Shown: positions 29,800-40,505, counted from the first letter of the stretch. The stretch: 64,000 bases of DNA from Pseudoips prasinana (GCA_951640165.1 OX621264.1:4407001-4471000), one strand, 5' to 3'. Program-made: numbers and translations. The notes: generated from the sequence alone by a model not told the origin.

Positions 29800-30180
29800 A
29801 TAAATCATACCTAAAACTATAAATTTCGATAATTAAACTTAAACATAATCTCTTTGACAATAACTTAATGCAAGCTAGCTAAATATCATTGCTATTATAA
29901 AATAAATTTTATAAATGTTTTCATACAATCCCTGTACCTAAATATCTATCTCATCATCATATCAGCCGAAAGACGTCCACTGCTGGACAAAGGCCTCCCC
30001 AAAGATCTACACAATTGCCGGTCTTGTGCGGATCGCTGGAAACTGCTGGATGCGAATATCTATGTAACGAAAAATAATTATGGATACTGAATTATATATT
30101 ACTACAAACATGTTCTGACTAATTTACAAGCGCTTTTTTAAAGTCTACGCGAATGAAAACCACTTTTATTTATTTATTTT
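29800..30180 (+). repeat. Repeat X, copy 5, opened by an RTE fragment
   Basis: AAACTTAAACATAATCTCTT to TTACAAGCGCTTTTTTAAAG, interrupted at 29947-30056. AATATCTAT occurs on both sides of the insertion, a target duplication. Confidence 0.7.
29947..30056 (-). mobile_element. RTE-type LINE 3' scrap
   Basis: The minus strand shows CAGCAGTGGACGTCTTTCGG and an ATGATGA tail. Only about 110 bases were inserted, flanked by AATATCTAT. Confidence 0.7.
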
Positions 30181-30797
30181 ATTTTTATTTTAAGTACTTA
30201 TGCTTAGTTATTATTATCTAGATGATGACCAAAGGTCGTTCAATGCTCTATTACACACCTTGTTTCACTTAACAAAGACTCTAAATGTCACGAAATTAAC
30301 TCTTTCATCCCTTTGTCCTAACACATCTGCTGAACTGAAAATAGACTGCGTTTAACTTAAAATACCCCTCTGTATCTTACGTTGGTAGCTTTGGAATCCC
30401 CTTAGTATTCATACTTAAAAGTTTTACCAACTTGAGGACGAAGAAACTTGCTTTGAAAAACGAAGTGTGCTTAGTTGTTGACATTCCCCCTCTATACTAT
30501 ATCGATCTCTTTCTTGTGTATTAGAATAGAAAGAAATGGCGTTAACGCACGTAGATGCGCACGCAGCTTTCCCAAACCCTTGCTACGCTGACTGGGCATG
30601 TCACTCCGCCGCCGGCCCGTGTCGTGTGCGGACGTCTCGCGTAAACAATAATCGTGCAGTGCGTTATGGATATCGCGAGTTCGTAAAACAAACGGAACAT
30701 TATCATTAATTTTGAGATTATTTCGTGACTTCAGTGTGTTTATATTATGAAAAATTAGTTTATAGTCCACAAGATTTTTTTTGTTTTTATCGTACCA
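30181..30797. other. No repeat recognised; possible promoter and 5' UTR
   Basis: GC content rises from about 30530 (ACGTAGATGCGCACGCAGCT, CCGCCGGCCCGTGTCGTGTG). TCAGTGTG at 30731 resembles an arthropod initiator. This would be the upstream region of the candidate exon at 30798. Confidence 0.3.
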
Positions 30798-31011
30798 ATG
30801 ATGGGAGTTAGTGGATGTATGAGCGTGCGGCAGGCTAGGGGCGCCTGCCACTGTCCCGCATGCCCTAGGGCTTCGGGACATGGCGCTCCAATGCCGCCCC
30901 AAACGCTAGTCCTCCCCCCAATGGCCTTAGAGCCAGAAACTACCCCTATAAAGGACAAGAAGGGCTCCAAAATGAAGGTGCTCAAGAAAATTAAGAAAAA
31001 GATTGGATTAG
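30798..31011 (+). CDS. Candidate first coding exon, unknown protein
   Basis: The frame starts ATGATGGGAGTTAG with an acceptable context (ACCAATGATGG; the start could be either ATG) and runs 71 codons into TTAG followed by GTGAGT at 31012-31017, a strong splice donor. The protein begins MMGVSGCMSVRQARGACHC, is rich in Cys and Pro, and ends with a lysine-rich stretch KMKVLKKIKKKIGLG. Its base composition differs from the surrounding repeats and it matches none of them. I do not recognise the protein. No second exon is identified downstream. Alternative: chance open frame in a GC-rich island. Confidence 0.35.
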
Positions 31012-31344
31012 GTGAGTAACGGTTTTTTTTATCTGTGATATCATTTATCGATAGTCTTTTGTTATTGTCTTTGACATGTTTATCTTTGCTTGTTTATCAT
31101 GTATCTTTAGTCTAAGTTGAATTTATTATTTTAACTTCTAACTTATGTGGTAATGTTGTTTAATGTTCTAACGGTTTTTTTACGCTATTGAGATTTTTAT
31201 CTGAGTACCCTCAAATGTAATAAAAAATAGAAACGCGGCTCAGTTTTTCTTCGTGTAAATGCTTTTTGGTGAAAATGTTTATTTTGTCTAATTCATCTTT
31301 TTACAATGTTTCCTTTTTAAAATTTTTGTTTCGAATTGACTACG

Positions 31345-31420
31345 CGTGAGGCAGTCGTCTCGCCATTTCATGTCCTGGGTTTGATTCCCGCGTAGGACGA
31401 CTATTTATGACACCCATAAA
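31345..31420 (+). mobile_element. tRNA-headed SINE (family T2), head
   Basis: GGTTTGATTCCCGCGTAGGA then CTATTTATGACACCCATAAA. The body is lost after about 75 bases. The rest of 31018-31604 holds nothing recognised. Confidence 0.5.
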
Positions 31421-31604
31421 AAGTTGTTAATTACCCAGCAATACGTAAATTAAGTAGTAAATTACTAATTAGTAACCTACTTTTTAAACTATTCAAGGAA
31501 TTACTAAGCCGTTTTTATTGTGATTTTAATGAAAGATTAACTAGTTAGTGGTTTCCGAGAGTTCCTAATTACTAATTGGGGATTAGGAAGCATTATTATC
31601 GTGC

Positions 31605-32050
31605 ATAATGACGTCCACTGCTGGACAAAGGCCTCCCCAAAAAATTTCCACAAAGGAGTTGTGTTCATAATTTGGAGGGATATGCCATAATCGCCACGCT
31701 TGGCAGACGGGTTATACCGGCTAAGTCGCCGAACATCCATTTCTTAAATGGCGATATTTCATCTAAACTAAAAACTAAAGGTTAAAAATAATTTAATCAA
31801 TCTTTATGATGAATTTGCTTCCATGAGCACATGTGACGTCGTAAATGGTCCGGAATCGATTGTCAACGTTGAAACCGATTTAACGAATATATATCATTTT
31901 TAACCTTTATTCATTTGAACGTCATTTAATAAATCGATGTTCGGCGACTTGCCGGTAGAACCCTAGGTTGGCGATCGCAGTATGATGATCATAGTACACA
32001 GAGACCTTGATGCCCGTTCTCTGGGAGATATTCCCTGTACTATGGCAACC
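31605..32050 (-). repeat. RTE-derived repeat, second copy, opened by MITE2
   Basis: GACGTCCACTGCTGGACAAA at 31610, then GCCATAATCGCCACGCTTGG. The same order continues after the MITE (GCGATCGCAGTATGATGATC). The relative at 20835-21095 has no MITE, which marks the empty site. Confidence 0.65.
31709..31963. mobile_element. MITE2, copy 3
   Basis: Starts GGGTTATACCGGCTAAGTC and ends CGGCGACTTGCCGGTAGAACC. Its left arm is more diverged than in other copies. It is inserted in the RTE-derived repeat. Confidence 0.75.
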
Positions 32051-32105
32051 AGACAACTGATAAACATACTTATATATTTTTAAATACATGTATACATATT
32101 ATAGA

Positions 32106-32432
32106 ATAGCTGTGCCCCGCGGTTTTAGCCGCGTTAAGTTTTATAAATTATTACAGTCCTCCCCCGTAGGTGATGATAGCGTCATAATATGTAGCCTATA
32201 TGTTGACCCGACCTCTTAGTAATATTCATGCAAAATATTAACTAAATCCATGCAGTACTTTTTGAGTTTACCCCGGAAATACATACAGACAAACAGACAC
32301 ACAGACAAAAATTCTATAAACTATATTTTTGGCTTCGATATCGACTGTAGATTACTCCCCAGGTATCCTTTAAAAAAAATATTCAATGTTCAGTTTTGAC
32401 TTTGCTACGATTTTATTATATGTAGGTATAGA
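32106..32432 (-). mobile_element. Helitron-type element H1, reverse full copy
   Basis: The minus strand runs from TCTATACCTACATATAATAA (32432) to ACGCGGCTAAAACCGCGGGG and CACAGCTAT at 32106. The last base of CTAG is changed. Confidence 0.7.
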
Positions 32433-32434
32433 TA

Positions 32435-32740
32435 AATTACACCCGGACGCAGAACAAATAATCGTGCTCAACGCACATAATAATAATATCCTGAACATTA
32501 TTCACACACGGCCATCTGATCCCAAACTAAGCAGAGCTTGTACTATGGAAACCAGATAACTGATATACTACATATACTACTTTTCCTTTGTAAATACATT
32601 CTTATATAGATAATTATACCCAGACTCAGGACAAACAGACATGTTCATGCACACAAATATCTGTCCTGGGTGGGAATTGCACCCACGACCTCCGGCGTGA
32701 AAAGCAAGCATTTTCCGACCCGAACAGGCTGAGGCAGATT
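32435..32740 (-). mobile_element. tRNA-headed SINE (family S), reverse copy plus a scrap
   Basis: 32479-32740 is a full reverse copy (ATATCCTGAACATTATTCAC to the B-box complement GGTGGGAATTGCACCC, one base changed in the box). 32435-32478 is part of another copy. Confidence 0.65.
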
Positions 32741-32744
32741 TGTA

Positions 32745-33115
32745 AATGAAATGAAATACTTGTACTTGTCAAGCTCACAATGCAGTACATAAACATAGTC
32801 GAATACAGTATAAAAATTCAAAAAAAAAATTAGTCCATCCGTGCGGTCTGTTTTCTCAGATATATTTCTTGTATCCTAAAATAAATAACAAGTTAAATCC
32901 TAAAATAAATAATAAGTTACTAATCTACTATTTTGAAATTTAGTTGTACTATTAAAATTAAGAATTGAAGGCAATGAGCATTTGGCTAGCGCAGAAGGCT
33001 CTTAACCAGTAGCTTAAATTGAACTCGCTGTGTTAACAACTTGTACTCGCTGGGGATCGAACTCAAGACCACTGGCTTAGTAGCAAGGGTCACTATTCGC
33101 TACACCAAAGGCCAG
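32745..33115. repeat. Repeat Z, copy 2, followed by a SINE-like head
   Basis: TACTTGTACTTGTCAAGCTC, TCCGTGCGGTCTGTTTTCTC and GAGCATTTGGCTAGCGCAGA match copy 1 without the Helitron. At 33030-33115 a reverse B-box-like GGGGATCGAACTCAAGACC is seen. Confidence 0.5.
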
Positions 33116-33222
33116 TCTATCAATAGCGATAAAATGGACATAATCAGTCAAGCTTTACTTATCGCACAAGATTAGCAAAAACATACCTACCTAGATGTAA
33201 AAAAATAACACGGAGTCTATAT

Positions 33223-33363
33223 GTACAGACGCCAGCACATCAAGCTACCCCAATCTATCAAATTTCCCCAATTGAAAGTGAACCTTATGCTTATGTGATA
33301 AAGTTGAAAATCTATGAAAGAAATTTGTGAGATTGGGGTAGCTGGATGTGCCGGCGGCGTGTA
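33223..33363. mobile_element. MITE3, full copy
   Basis: Starts TACAGACGCCAGCACATCAA. The right end is its near complement (GATGTGCCGGCGGCGTGTA). Length 141, AT-rich centre. Confidence 0.75.
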
Positions 33364-33595
33364 CATACATATCTGCTTCCTAGTATCACGTTGGATTTCT
33401 TCTTTTTTATAGCCCAATCATTGCCAGTGCAAAAAAATGTGTAGGTATGAATCGTAAAGTTTTTTTTTTCAAAAGACAATATAATGATGGCACGCGCCAC
33501 CTGTTCTTATAATCATAGCTAATCTATTTTTTATAGTCTTCTATCTATTTTTTGTTTTATAGCTATCTATTTGTGATTTGAAATGTACAGACGCC

Positions 33596-33715
33596 AACAC
33601 ATCAAGCTACCCCCATCTGTCAAATTTCCCCAATTGTAAGTGAACCTTTTGAAAAGTTGAAAATTTATGAAGGAAATTTGACAGATTGGGGTAGCTGGAT
33701 GTGCTGGCGTCTGTA
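33596..33715. mobile_element. MITE3, full copy
   Basis: TACAGACGCCAACACATCAA to GGATGTGCTGGCGTCTGTA. About 20 bases shorter than the previous copy because of a central deletion. Confidence 0.75.
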
Positions 33716-33767
33716 CTAATGATTATTGAAGTATAACTTCTTTACGCACGCTTGGCTTGGGGAGTAA

Positions 33768-33995
33768 TAATAATATCCTTGGACTTTATTCACACACAAT
33801 CACCTGATCCCAAACTAAGCAGAGCTTGTACTATAGAAACTAGATAACTGATATACTACATATATCTACTACTTTTCTCTTGTAAATATATACTTATATA
33901 AATAATTGCACCCAGACTCAGGACAAACAGACATGTTCATGCACACAAATATATGTCCTGGGTGGGAATCGAACCCACGACCTGCGGCATGAAAA
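33768..33995 (-). mobile_element. tRNA-headed SINE (family S), reverse copy
   Basis: ATATCCTTGGACTTTATTCA at the tail end; B-box complement GGTGGGAATCGAACCC near 33960. Confidence 0.7.
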
Positions 33996-34514
33996 GGGTT
34001 TATTCCGGTAGGATCCCCTGCCGATTATTATTATGTTTTATTTCCTGATTGTTCCACCGTAAACTTTGTCATTCCACATTCCAGTCTGATCCGTTTACTC
34101 ATTTTGTCAGGCAAGTACAGTCAATAGAAAAACAGTTGTTGATGTAAAATATACCTAATTGTTTTGTAATCATTTTGAATAGTACATACTATTCAAAAGT
34201 ATTCGACCATAGACAAAAGCCACAGTCAAATTTGTTTTTTTTTAAATACAGCGCGTGCCATCTGCCTCGCGTGTTACTTACAAGATCAACTTTTTTTTTG
34301 TTACATTTACGACCAGCTGCTCTGCACCTTGACTAATTTAGTCCGTACATTAAGGTTATGGTCTTTTTCTCTATGGTATTTTTTTTATTTGGCAATTTTG
34401 GATCATTGCTACAGTTTTTTAACAATTGTTAATTACAAATGGCATAATTGAAATAGCAAAATTTTATATGGATAAGGTAAGGTTTGGCTTGGTAATTGAA
34501 ATTGAATGCTTTTT

Positions 34515-34655
34515 GACGATATTATGTCGGTGTAGTGGTTAATGACCCTGACTGCTAAGCCAGAGGTCGTGGGTTCGATTCCTGCCTGGGACAAATGTTT
34601 GTGTGATGGGCACGATTATTTGTTCTGTTTCTGGGTGTAATTTATCTAGCTTAAC
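34515..34655 (+). mobile_element. tRNA-headed SINE fragment
   Basis: TGTAGTGGTTAATGACC (A-box side) and GGTTCGATTCCTGCCTGGG (B box) with ATTTGTTCTGTTTCTGGGTG after it. It stops at a Helitron-type fragment. Confidence 0.6.
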
Positions 34656-34657
34656 TA

Positions 34658-34792
34658 GCTGTGCCCCGCCGTTTACCCGCGTTAAACTTTATAACCTATG
34701 TGTTAATCCAGGGTGTCACGTTGCTCCATGCCAAATTTTATTAAGATCGCTTCAGCCGTTTAGACGAGAAGAAGTAACAAACATATAATCTA
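34658..34792 (-). mobile_element. Helitron-type fragment, reverse
   Basis: Begins as the complement of an H1-like 3' terminus (CTAGCTGTGCCCCGCCG). The interior (CATGCCAAATTTTATTAAGA) differs from H1, so it is a related but distinct family. Confidence 0.5.
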
Positions 34793-34797
34793 AAATC

Positions 34798-35047
34798 TAA
34801 AGTAGCCTAGTTGGTAGTGCTCCTGCCTACGAAACTGGTGGTCCTGGGTTCGAATCCCGGTTAGTGCAAATATTTGTGTGATGAGCACGAATATTTGTTT
34901 CCGAGTCATGGATGTTTTCTATGTATATAAGTATTTATCTATCTATATAAGTATGTATATCGTCGCCTGGTACACCCATAGTACAAGCTTTGCTTAGTTT
35001 GGGGCTAGGATGATCTGTGTGACATTGTCCCCAGATATTATTATTAT
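34798..35047 (+). mobile_element. tRNA-headed SINE (family T1), copy 2
   Basis: AAAGTAGCCTAGTTGGTAGT to CATTGTCCCCAGATATTATT, close to the 16550 copy. Confidence 0.75.
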
Positions 35048-35260
35048 AATCTAAAGTCTGCGAGTAAAGCCGTCGGTCCTGTGCCTGATCTCTTTCCGTT
35101 CGTGTCTCTAGTGGTCCCATCAAATGAGTGATGCAATAGAAAGTACCCCGGTGTTTGCGCTCACACTTGTGCTCTATTATATGTCCGGTGCAGATGTCTA
35201 GTCTCCATTAAGAATGGCCAATGTGTCATATATTTCGACCAGGAAGACATTATTATTATT
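35048..35260 (+). mobile_element. tRNA-headed SINE (family C), 5'-truncated
   Basis: Starts within the body (GTAAAGCCGTCGGTCCTGTG) and ends in an ATT tail, matching the second half of 11079-11455. Confidence 0.65.
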
Positions 35261-35324
35261 ATATTTAATATAATAATACTTTCCTCCTAGTTGAATTTCG
35301 AACACGCCGGCGATTCACAAAAAA

Positions 35325-35610
35325 AAAACTTGAGAGGTGTCAAGGGACACCCGGATGGAACGAAGTTATTTCTTATGTACAAAAAACCTGTATACACTCA
35401 ACAAAAATAATCGTCGTGACACCACACTGTTCAATGCGAAATAGAAATGAAAATATCTGGCTTGCTTTCTATAAGAGAGAGAGAGAGAGACAGAGACAGA
35501 CAGAAACATGTGCACGCCGCACAGCTGCAAAAAGTGTCGTGACAACTTTTCGTAAGAATTTTTTCCGTCCCGTCTCTCCCCCTTTCACAACGCGCGATAA
35601 GGAAATTCCA
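35325..35610. repeat. Repeat V, copy 2
   Basis: GTCAAGGGACACCCGGATGG, GA-run at 35476-35490, CACAACGCGCGATAAGGAA. Very similar to copy 1. Confidence 0.65.
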
Positions 35611-35699
35611 AAAAAAAAAAAAAATTGTCGCTTTGATCCTTATCGAAGAAGTGTCCCTTAATAAGTTACTTAATAGAACATTCATACATTAATACACAT

Positions 35700-35830
35700 T
35701 ATTACATATATAGACTTACTCCTGTTTCCCAGAGGGGTAGGCAGAGACAACGGATTTCCATTTGTTCACGATCTTTGCACACCTCTTTTGCCTCTATTAC
35801 TGTCATTATATTCTTCATACATGCTCGCCG
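35700..35830. repeat. Repeat Y, copy 3
   Basis: ACATATATAGACTTACTCCT to TTCTTCATACATGCTCGCC. Confidence 0.55.
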
Positions 35831-36304
35831 GTTTATAATAATAAAAAAAATTAAGCTTAACAAAATCATTACTAAGTATGTCGAGAAAGCTTCATACTTT
35901 TTAAAATGTTGTCCAAAAGTGGTTTTACTTAGCTTAATGTGTAATTGTTGTGTAATTTTGAAAATAAAAATATTCGAACGCAATGGCCACCCGTGTGACC
36001 TCATGTTGTATAGAATGGCGATCATTGCAACATGTTTCATAATATATTATTATATTGGGATCTTACATTTTTCCTCCTATTTTTACTGGTTGCATCGTGT
36101 TGGATAATATTAGATTATTTTTATGGTACTAGTCCCTCATGCTTACTGCTTAAAGCCCTGTACGCCAGAATGAACAGAGACACACGATGAAACTCAAAAT
36201 AAAAAAAAATAAAAAAAAGACTACGATGTATTAATTAATGTGATCCGTTTATTTGTTCCGTGACAACTAATGACAATAATTAAATTAAACATTAGTTTAT
36301 AGAT

Positions 36305-36405
36305 CGAAGGGCGGGAAGCCGCTGCGGGTAGCGCAAGTCCGAAAAAACTGGAGAACTGTGGACTTCTTTCGTCTGACTTGATGGTGATGAATCCCATATG
36401 ATAAG
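36305..36405 (+). mobile_element. RTE-type LINE tail scrap
   Basis: GGGAAGCCGCTGCGGGTAGC then CTGACTTGATGGTGATGAAT has the form of the C-terminal end and tail of an RTE-type LINE, though another subfamily than that at 22530. Confidence 0.4.
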
Positions 36406-37114
36406 CATATAATATAATAACTTCATTATCAAAACTTAAGTTAAACTTGTTAAAATGTTATTGGAAATCAATGAAATTCACACGAGCGAGAGTAAACTAT
36501 AATATTATATAATTATATTATACAAAAAAAAGTTTATAACTAAAACAAAGCAATTCCCAATTTAAAATTTGTCTTTGTCTAGAGCCCTGCACATGTTTTT
36601 GCAAAAAAAGAAGCAATTTAGAACAATAGCGTTTAAAATTTAAAATATGAAGCCAGATGTTCGAAATTCGAAGGTACTTTGTCCTAAAGTCTGTTCTCTT
36701 CCGGTTCCGGCTAACAAAAGAACCAGATGTATTAGGATAAGTAGTTGGCGTTCCAACAGATGTTTAACTTCACAAGTCTCTATGACTTTTGTGATTCTAC
36801 TGTTCATGTTTATACTTTTATGAGGTGTTACTTTCGGTTCTGTGGGAGAATTTTGATTTTGGAATGTCGTAAGATTGTTTTTTGGAATATGAAAGGATAG
36901 TATTGGGAATTAAGATATTGTCGTATCATAGCGGGAACTGTATTAAATTTTAAAACTTAGGCTTTGTTTTTATTTCATTGTTTTTGGATCCTATTCCAAA
37001 GTCATAAGCTTGAAATTGATTGGGTTTCGTATAGTAAACATCATGTCAGTGTGTTATGTTTATTTCAAGTGTCATTCATCATTTCAAATCTTTAGGATAT
37101 CACGAAAAAGTGGT
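36406..37114. other. No gene recognised
   Basis: AT-rich. The minus strand has about 90 open codons between 36915 and 36640 (with LLERQLLILIHLVLLLAG), lacking a clear start or splice site. Probably chance. Confidence 0.3.
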
Positions 37115-37620
37115 CACTGGTCGGTTAAAAGTAGGATGACGAGCAAATTCAGTACTTATTTAAATTAAAACCTATAAAGAATAAAAAAGCTCTCGTTATA
37201 CCTCTATGATATTCCTTACAAAATTGCCTTTTCCAACTAATAAAAAAATTAACGCCACGAAAAACCATGGAGGTAGAATTTCCAGGTTATCATTATAAAG
37301 GGACATTGTCTATGGTATACGAGGACGGCCATTGCTAATGAGGTGTCATATCGTTATAGTAACAACGAACCACTGGTCGGTTAAAAGTTGGGTGACGAAG
37401 TAAGTTCAGTACTTATTTAAAATAAAACCTGTAAAAAAAAGTTCTCGCTATACCTCTATGATATTCCGTACAACATTGGCTTTGCCAGCTATTCAAAAAA
37501 ATATAACAGGTCCCATTTTCAGGTTATCATTATCTATGGTATAAGCTTAAAAGAGGAAGGCTACTGCTAATGAGGTGTCATATCGTTATAATAACGACGA
37601 ACCACTGGTCGGTTAACGAT
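37115..37620 (+). repeat. Tandem duplication, units of about 256 and 232 bp
   Basis: CACTGGTCGGTTAA begins at 37115, 37371 and 37603. Each unit has TATACCTCTATGATATTCC, CCAGGTTATCATTAT-like and GAGGTGTCATATCGTTATA. The units are clearly diverged. No match to other repeats here. Confidence 0.8.
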
Positions 37621-37661
37621 CGTGATAGGTTTAATATTCATATAGCTAATATATTACTTAC

Positions 37662-37680
37662 GCCTTTGTTGAGCCGCCAT
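37662..37680 (-). CDS. Candidate start of a minus-strand gene (short first coding exon)
   Basis: On the minus strand ATCATGGCGGCTCAACAAAGGC runs directly into GTAAGT (37661-37656). This gives MAAQQR and a strong splice donor. The preceding 160 bases are open and moderately GC-rich, as for a 5' UTR. The protein cannot be identified from six residues, and no acceptor was located in the repeats to the left. A chance match is possible. Confidence 0.3.
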
Positions 37681-38149
37681 GATTGTGCGTGATCGTACGA
37701 AAGCTTCGTGAACTCGTGTGAGGTTTGAATTACACGTTCCGAGGAAATCGTGGTTTATTACTTTTTTTCTAGTTGGCAGTATGGAAGTTGCCTTAGACTT
37801 AAAAAAAATGTTGGCTGGCATAGACAATAACTTTTTTTCTATCATTTCACCACTATAATAATAATAATCTCTGGCTATGAGCTACTAATAACGTTGTTAA
37901 ATTATACGTTTAACAATTATGGAGTTTCGCAAGGTCGTCTAAATTATGATCATTTTTTTTATCTGTGGGTCGACTAATTTAATGTTAACTCGCCTTATCA
38001 CTTCCGTCCTAATTTGGGAGTTCCCACGGTCCGGAATTTTTTTATAAAGTTTATCATTTGCACATTTGCACGTTTGACCTTTTTGTTTAAAAAAAAAAAA
38101 CAAATAAGAGAACAAGTCTTTTATCTCCAATGATTCATACAACCATAAT

Positions 38150-38210
38150 CATCATAACTGCTGTAAAAAGTCCACTGCTGGACACAAGCCTCCCCCAAGA
38201 ATCATTTCTT
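38150..38210 (-). mobile_element. RTE-type LINE 3' scrap
   Basis: AAAAAGTCCACTGCTGGACA and CAAGCCTCCCCCAAG: the complement of the RTE end. Confidence 0.55.
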
Positions 38211-38214
38211 TGTT

Positions 38215-38765
38215 CTTATAGATTCGTCATGTCTGCCTGTCTGTCCGTCCGTATGCCACAGCCACTTTTTTCCGAAACTATAAGAGCTGTACTGTTGAAA
38301 CTTGGTAAGTAGATGTATTCTTGAACCGCATTAAGATTTTTACACAAAAATAGAAAAAATACAATAATTTAGGGGGGTCGCCATACATAGAACTGAAACT
38401 CAAAAAAATTTTTTTTCATCATACTCATACATGTCTATGAATAGGTAGGTCTTCAAAAATGATATTGAGGTTTCTAATATATTTTTTTTCTAAACAGAAT
38501 AGTTTGCGCGAGAGACACTTCCAAAGTGGTAAAATGAGTATCCCCCCCCCCTGTAACTTCTAAAATAAGAGAATGATAAAACTAAAATTTTTTTATGATG
38601 TACATTACTATGGAAACTAACAACGAAAATTGGTTTGAACGAGATCTAGCTAGTAGTTTTTTTTAATACGTCATAAACCGCAATTTGCTTTCATTTAATC
38701 AACTGAAATACTTGCTGCTACGGAACCCATCATGTGCGAGTCCGACTCGCACTTGGACGGTTTTT
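38215..38765 (+). mobile_element. Repeat P, copy 2
   Basis: TTATAGATTCGTCATGTCTG to CCGACTCGCACTTGGACGG. The first 40 bases present in copy 1 are missing. It includes a poly-C tract near 38542. Confidence 0.65.
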
Positions 38766-38985
38766 TTTATATCAGAGGGCTACAAACAAGCAAGTGGGTC
38801 ACCTGATGGTAAGTGATCACCGCCGCCGATGGACACTCGCAACACCAGAGGAGTCGCGGGTGCGTAGCCGGCCTTTAAGAGTCAGCAAACAAGTGTTGCT
38901 GACCCTTCGCCCCACCCCAATGCGACCTTACTCACACGCAGAAACACAACATTAAAATTATTAATGTTATTATTAAGGAATGTCT
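38766..38985 (-). repeat. Repeat W, reverse copy
   Basis: GTGGGTCACCTGATGGTAAG to CTCACACGCAGAAACACAAC, then AATTATTAATG-type tail sequence. Confidence 0.65.
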
Positions 38986-39033
38986 TCTGTAATCATCATC
39001 TTGGGGATATATCCCCAAGATGATGATTACAGA
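38986..39033. repeat. Perfect 48-bp palindrome without loop
   Basis: The 24 bases 38986-39009 are the exact complement of 39010-39033. The centre is GGGGATATATCCCC. Confidence 0.9.
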
Positions 39034-39597
39034 TGACACTTTCGTGTGTCGCAAGCGTTATTGCCTACGGTAACCTCTTGCTTGGGACACTTGGGCCGTT
39101 TGCCTGTTTGCCTAAAACATGAAATTTATCAATAAACAAATATTGTGTTACATTTTCCAAAAATAACTACTCAAACATTTAGTTTGCGCAGTTGAGTTTA
39201 CCTAATATGAGCGTTATCTTGCATATGTCGTGTTTCTATCTCTTTCTAACGCGCAACTTCTTAATCTTCCCTCTCGCTCGTCATCCATGTGTGATATTGT
39301 TACCTCTCTAACGTACCTGTGGATAAATAGCCCATCTCTTTCTGTTTTTGTACAACAGCTGTTTCGCAACGGGATAAGCGCACGCGCATATCGCTAGGGG
39401 TGGCAGGAAGATAGATTTTGGATACACTTTTGGTTTCTGACAATTTATTTTAATTACTTAGGGGGTGGATATTTTAAAATGATTTTGAAGATATTTTTAA
39501 ACTTTTGGATAAGAAGAGGGCTGTTATTATAAGTTTTAAGTTTTTGGTTAGTTTGTCTATGGCTGTTCGTTGGTATAATGGTAGCTTGGTAAAATAT
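39034..39597. other. No gene recognised
   Basis: Unique-looking sequence with CT-rich stretches near 39230-39350. A frame at 39505 reads into the 5S-like SINE and is not a gene. Confidence 0.3.
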
Positions 39598-39770
39598 TTG
39601 GCTACAACCGGGACCGACAGCTTAACGCGCCCTCCGCAGCACGGAGACGCTCAGAAATTAAACCTCATTGGTAGTCACACTAGTCACCCATCTATGGTAT
39701 GACCGCGAGCCTAGTTGCTTAACCTCGCCGATCACTTATGGACTGGTGAGAATATCTGGCTATGAGTGCC
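39598..39770 (-). mobile_element. 5S-like SINE, copy c
   Basis: The complement reads GATCGGCGAGGTTAAGCAAC, CTCGCGGTCATACC and ATAGATGGGTGACT, then GAGCGTCTCCGTGCTGCGG and GTCGGTCCCGGTTGTAGCC. Confidence 0.7.
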
Positions 39771-40134
39771 TCCATATGGACTGGTGCAGTGAGCATCTGG
39801 ATAAAATATCATTAACATAAAAGTGACTTTAGTTTTTCTTTGAGACAATTAATTGCAATGAAATTATTATGCGACCATTCCCATATCTATATCATTAAAA
39901 CGATAAAATTTATCAATATCACTTCACCAACAACGAAGAAAATGAGTTCTATACAACTAAAAGTAATCATACAATGACATTAATAACCTTCTTTAAAACT
40001 CGATTAAGTAAATAAACTTAAGGCTTTCAAAATTATTTATGGAAGTCTTTTTATTTTTGAAGGCGCGTGTCTTAATTTTTTTATCTTTTTTTGAAGGCGT
40101 ATCTTATTTTTTTTTAAATCTTCAAATACTTACC

Positions 40135-40505
40135 TAGACAAACACCCTATTTATAATATTATGTTGTAATCATAATACATACACTGAATTTTTAATTTGA
40201 CATGTATATGCATTGTTATTTACTAAATTAAGTTTCTTGGGATACAGTTTAACTTTCTTTATTTTGTATTGAATGATGGAATTTGTATGAATACAAATAA
40301 AACTGCGATTTAAAAGTCTTATTACTTTTGTCTTACGGTCCATTTCAATTTGTTTTGACTGTACAGGGTTAATGTGACAATAATTCCTGTAGTTTTAATT
40401 TTTTTTAGAATCAAAAATTACCTTTGTTAAAAATGTTATAAATCGATCCAGTAAACGATTCTGAACAAACTATTTTCAGGATGTGCGTTAAATAAGTTTT
40501 ATGTT
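40135..40505. mobile_element. MITE4, copy 2 (reverse)
   Basis: ACAAACACCCTATTTATAAT to TCAGGATGTGCGTTAAATAA. It aligns to 10370-10759 in reverse. One terminal repeat is shortened. Confidence 0.65.

Noticed and set aside
30492..30985. Minus-strand open frames overlapping the candidate exon
   Set aside because: They lack start context, splice sites and motifs; they probably follow from the GC-rich composition.
35431..35685. Serine-Leu rich frame opposite repeat V (also at 25168-25422)
   Set aside because: It is translation of the GA/CT run of repeat V; no protein features.
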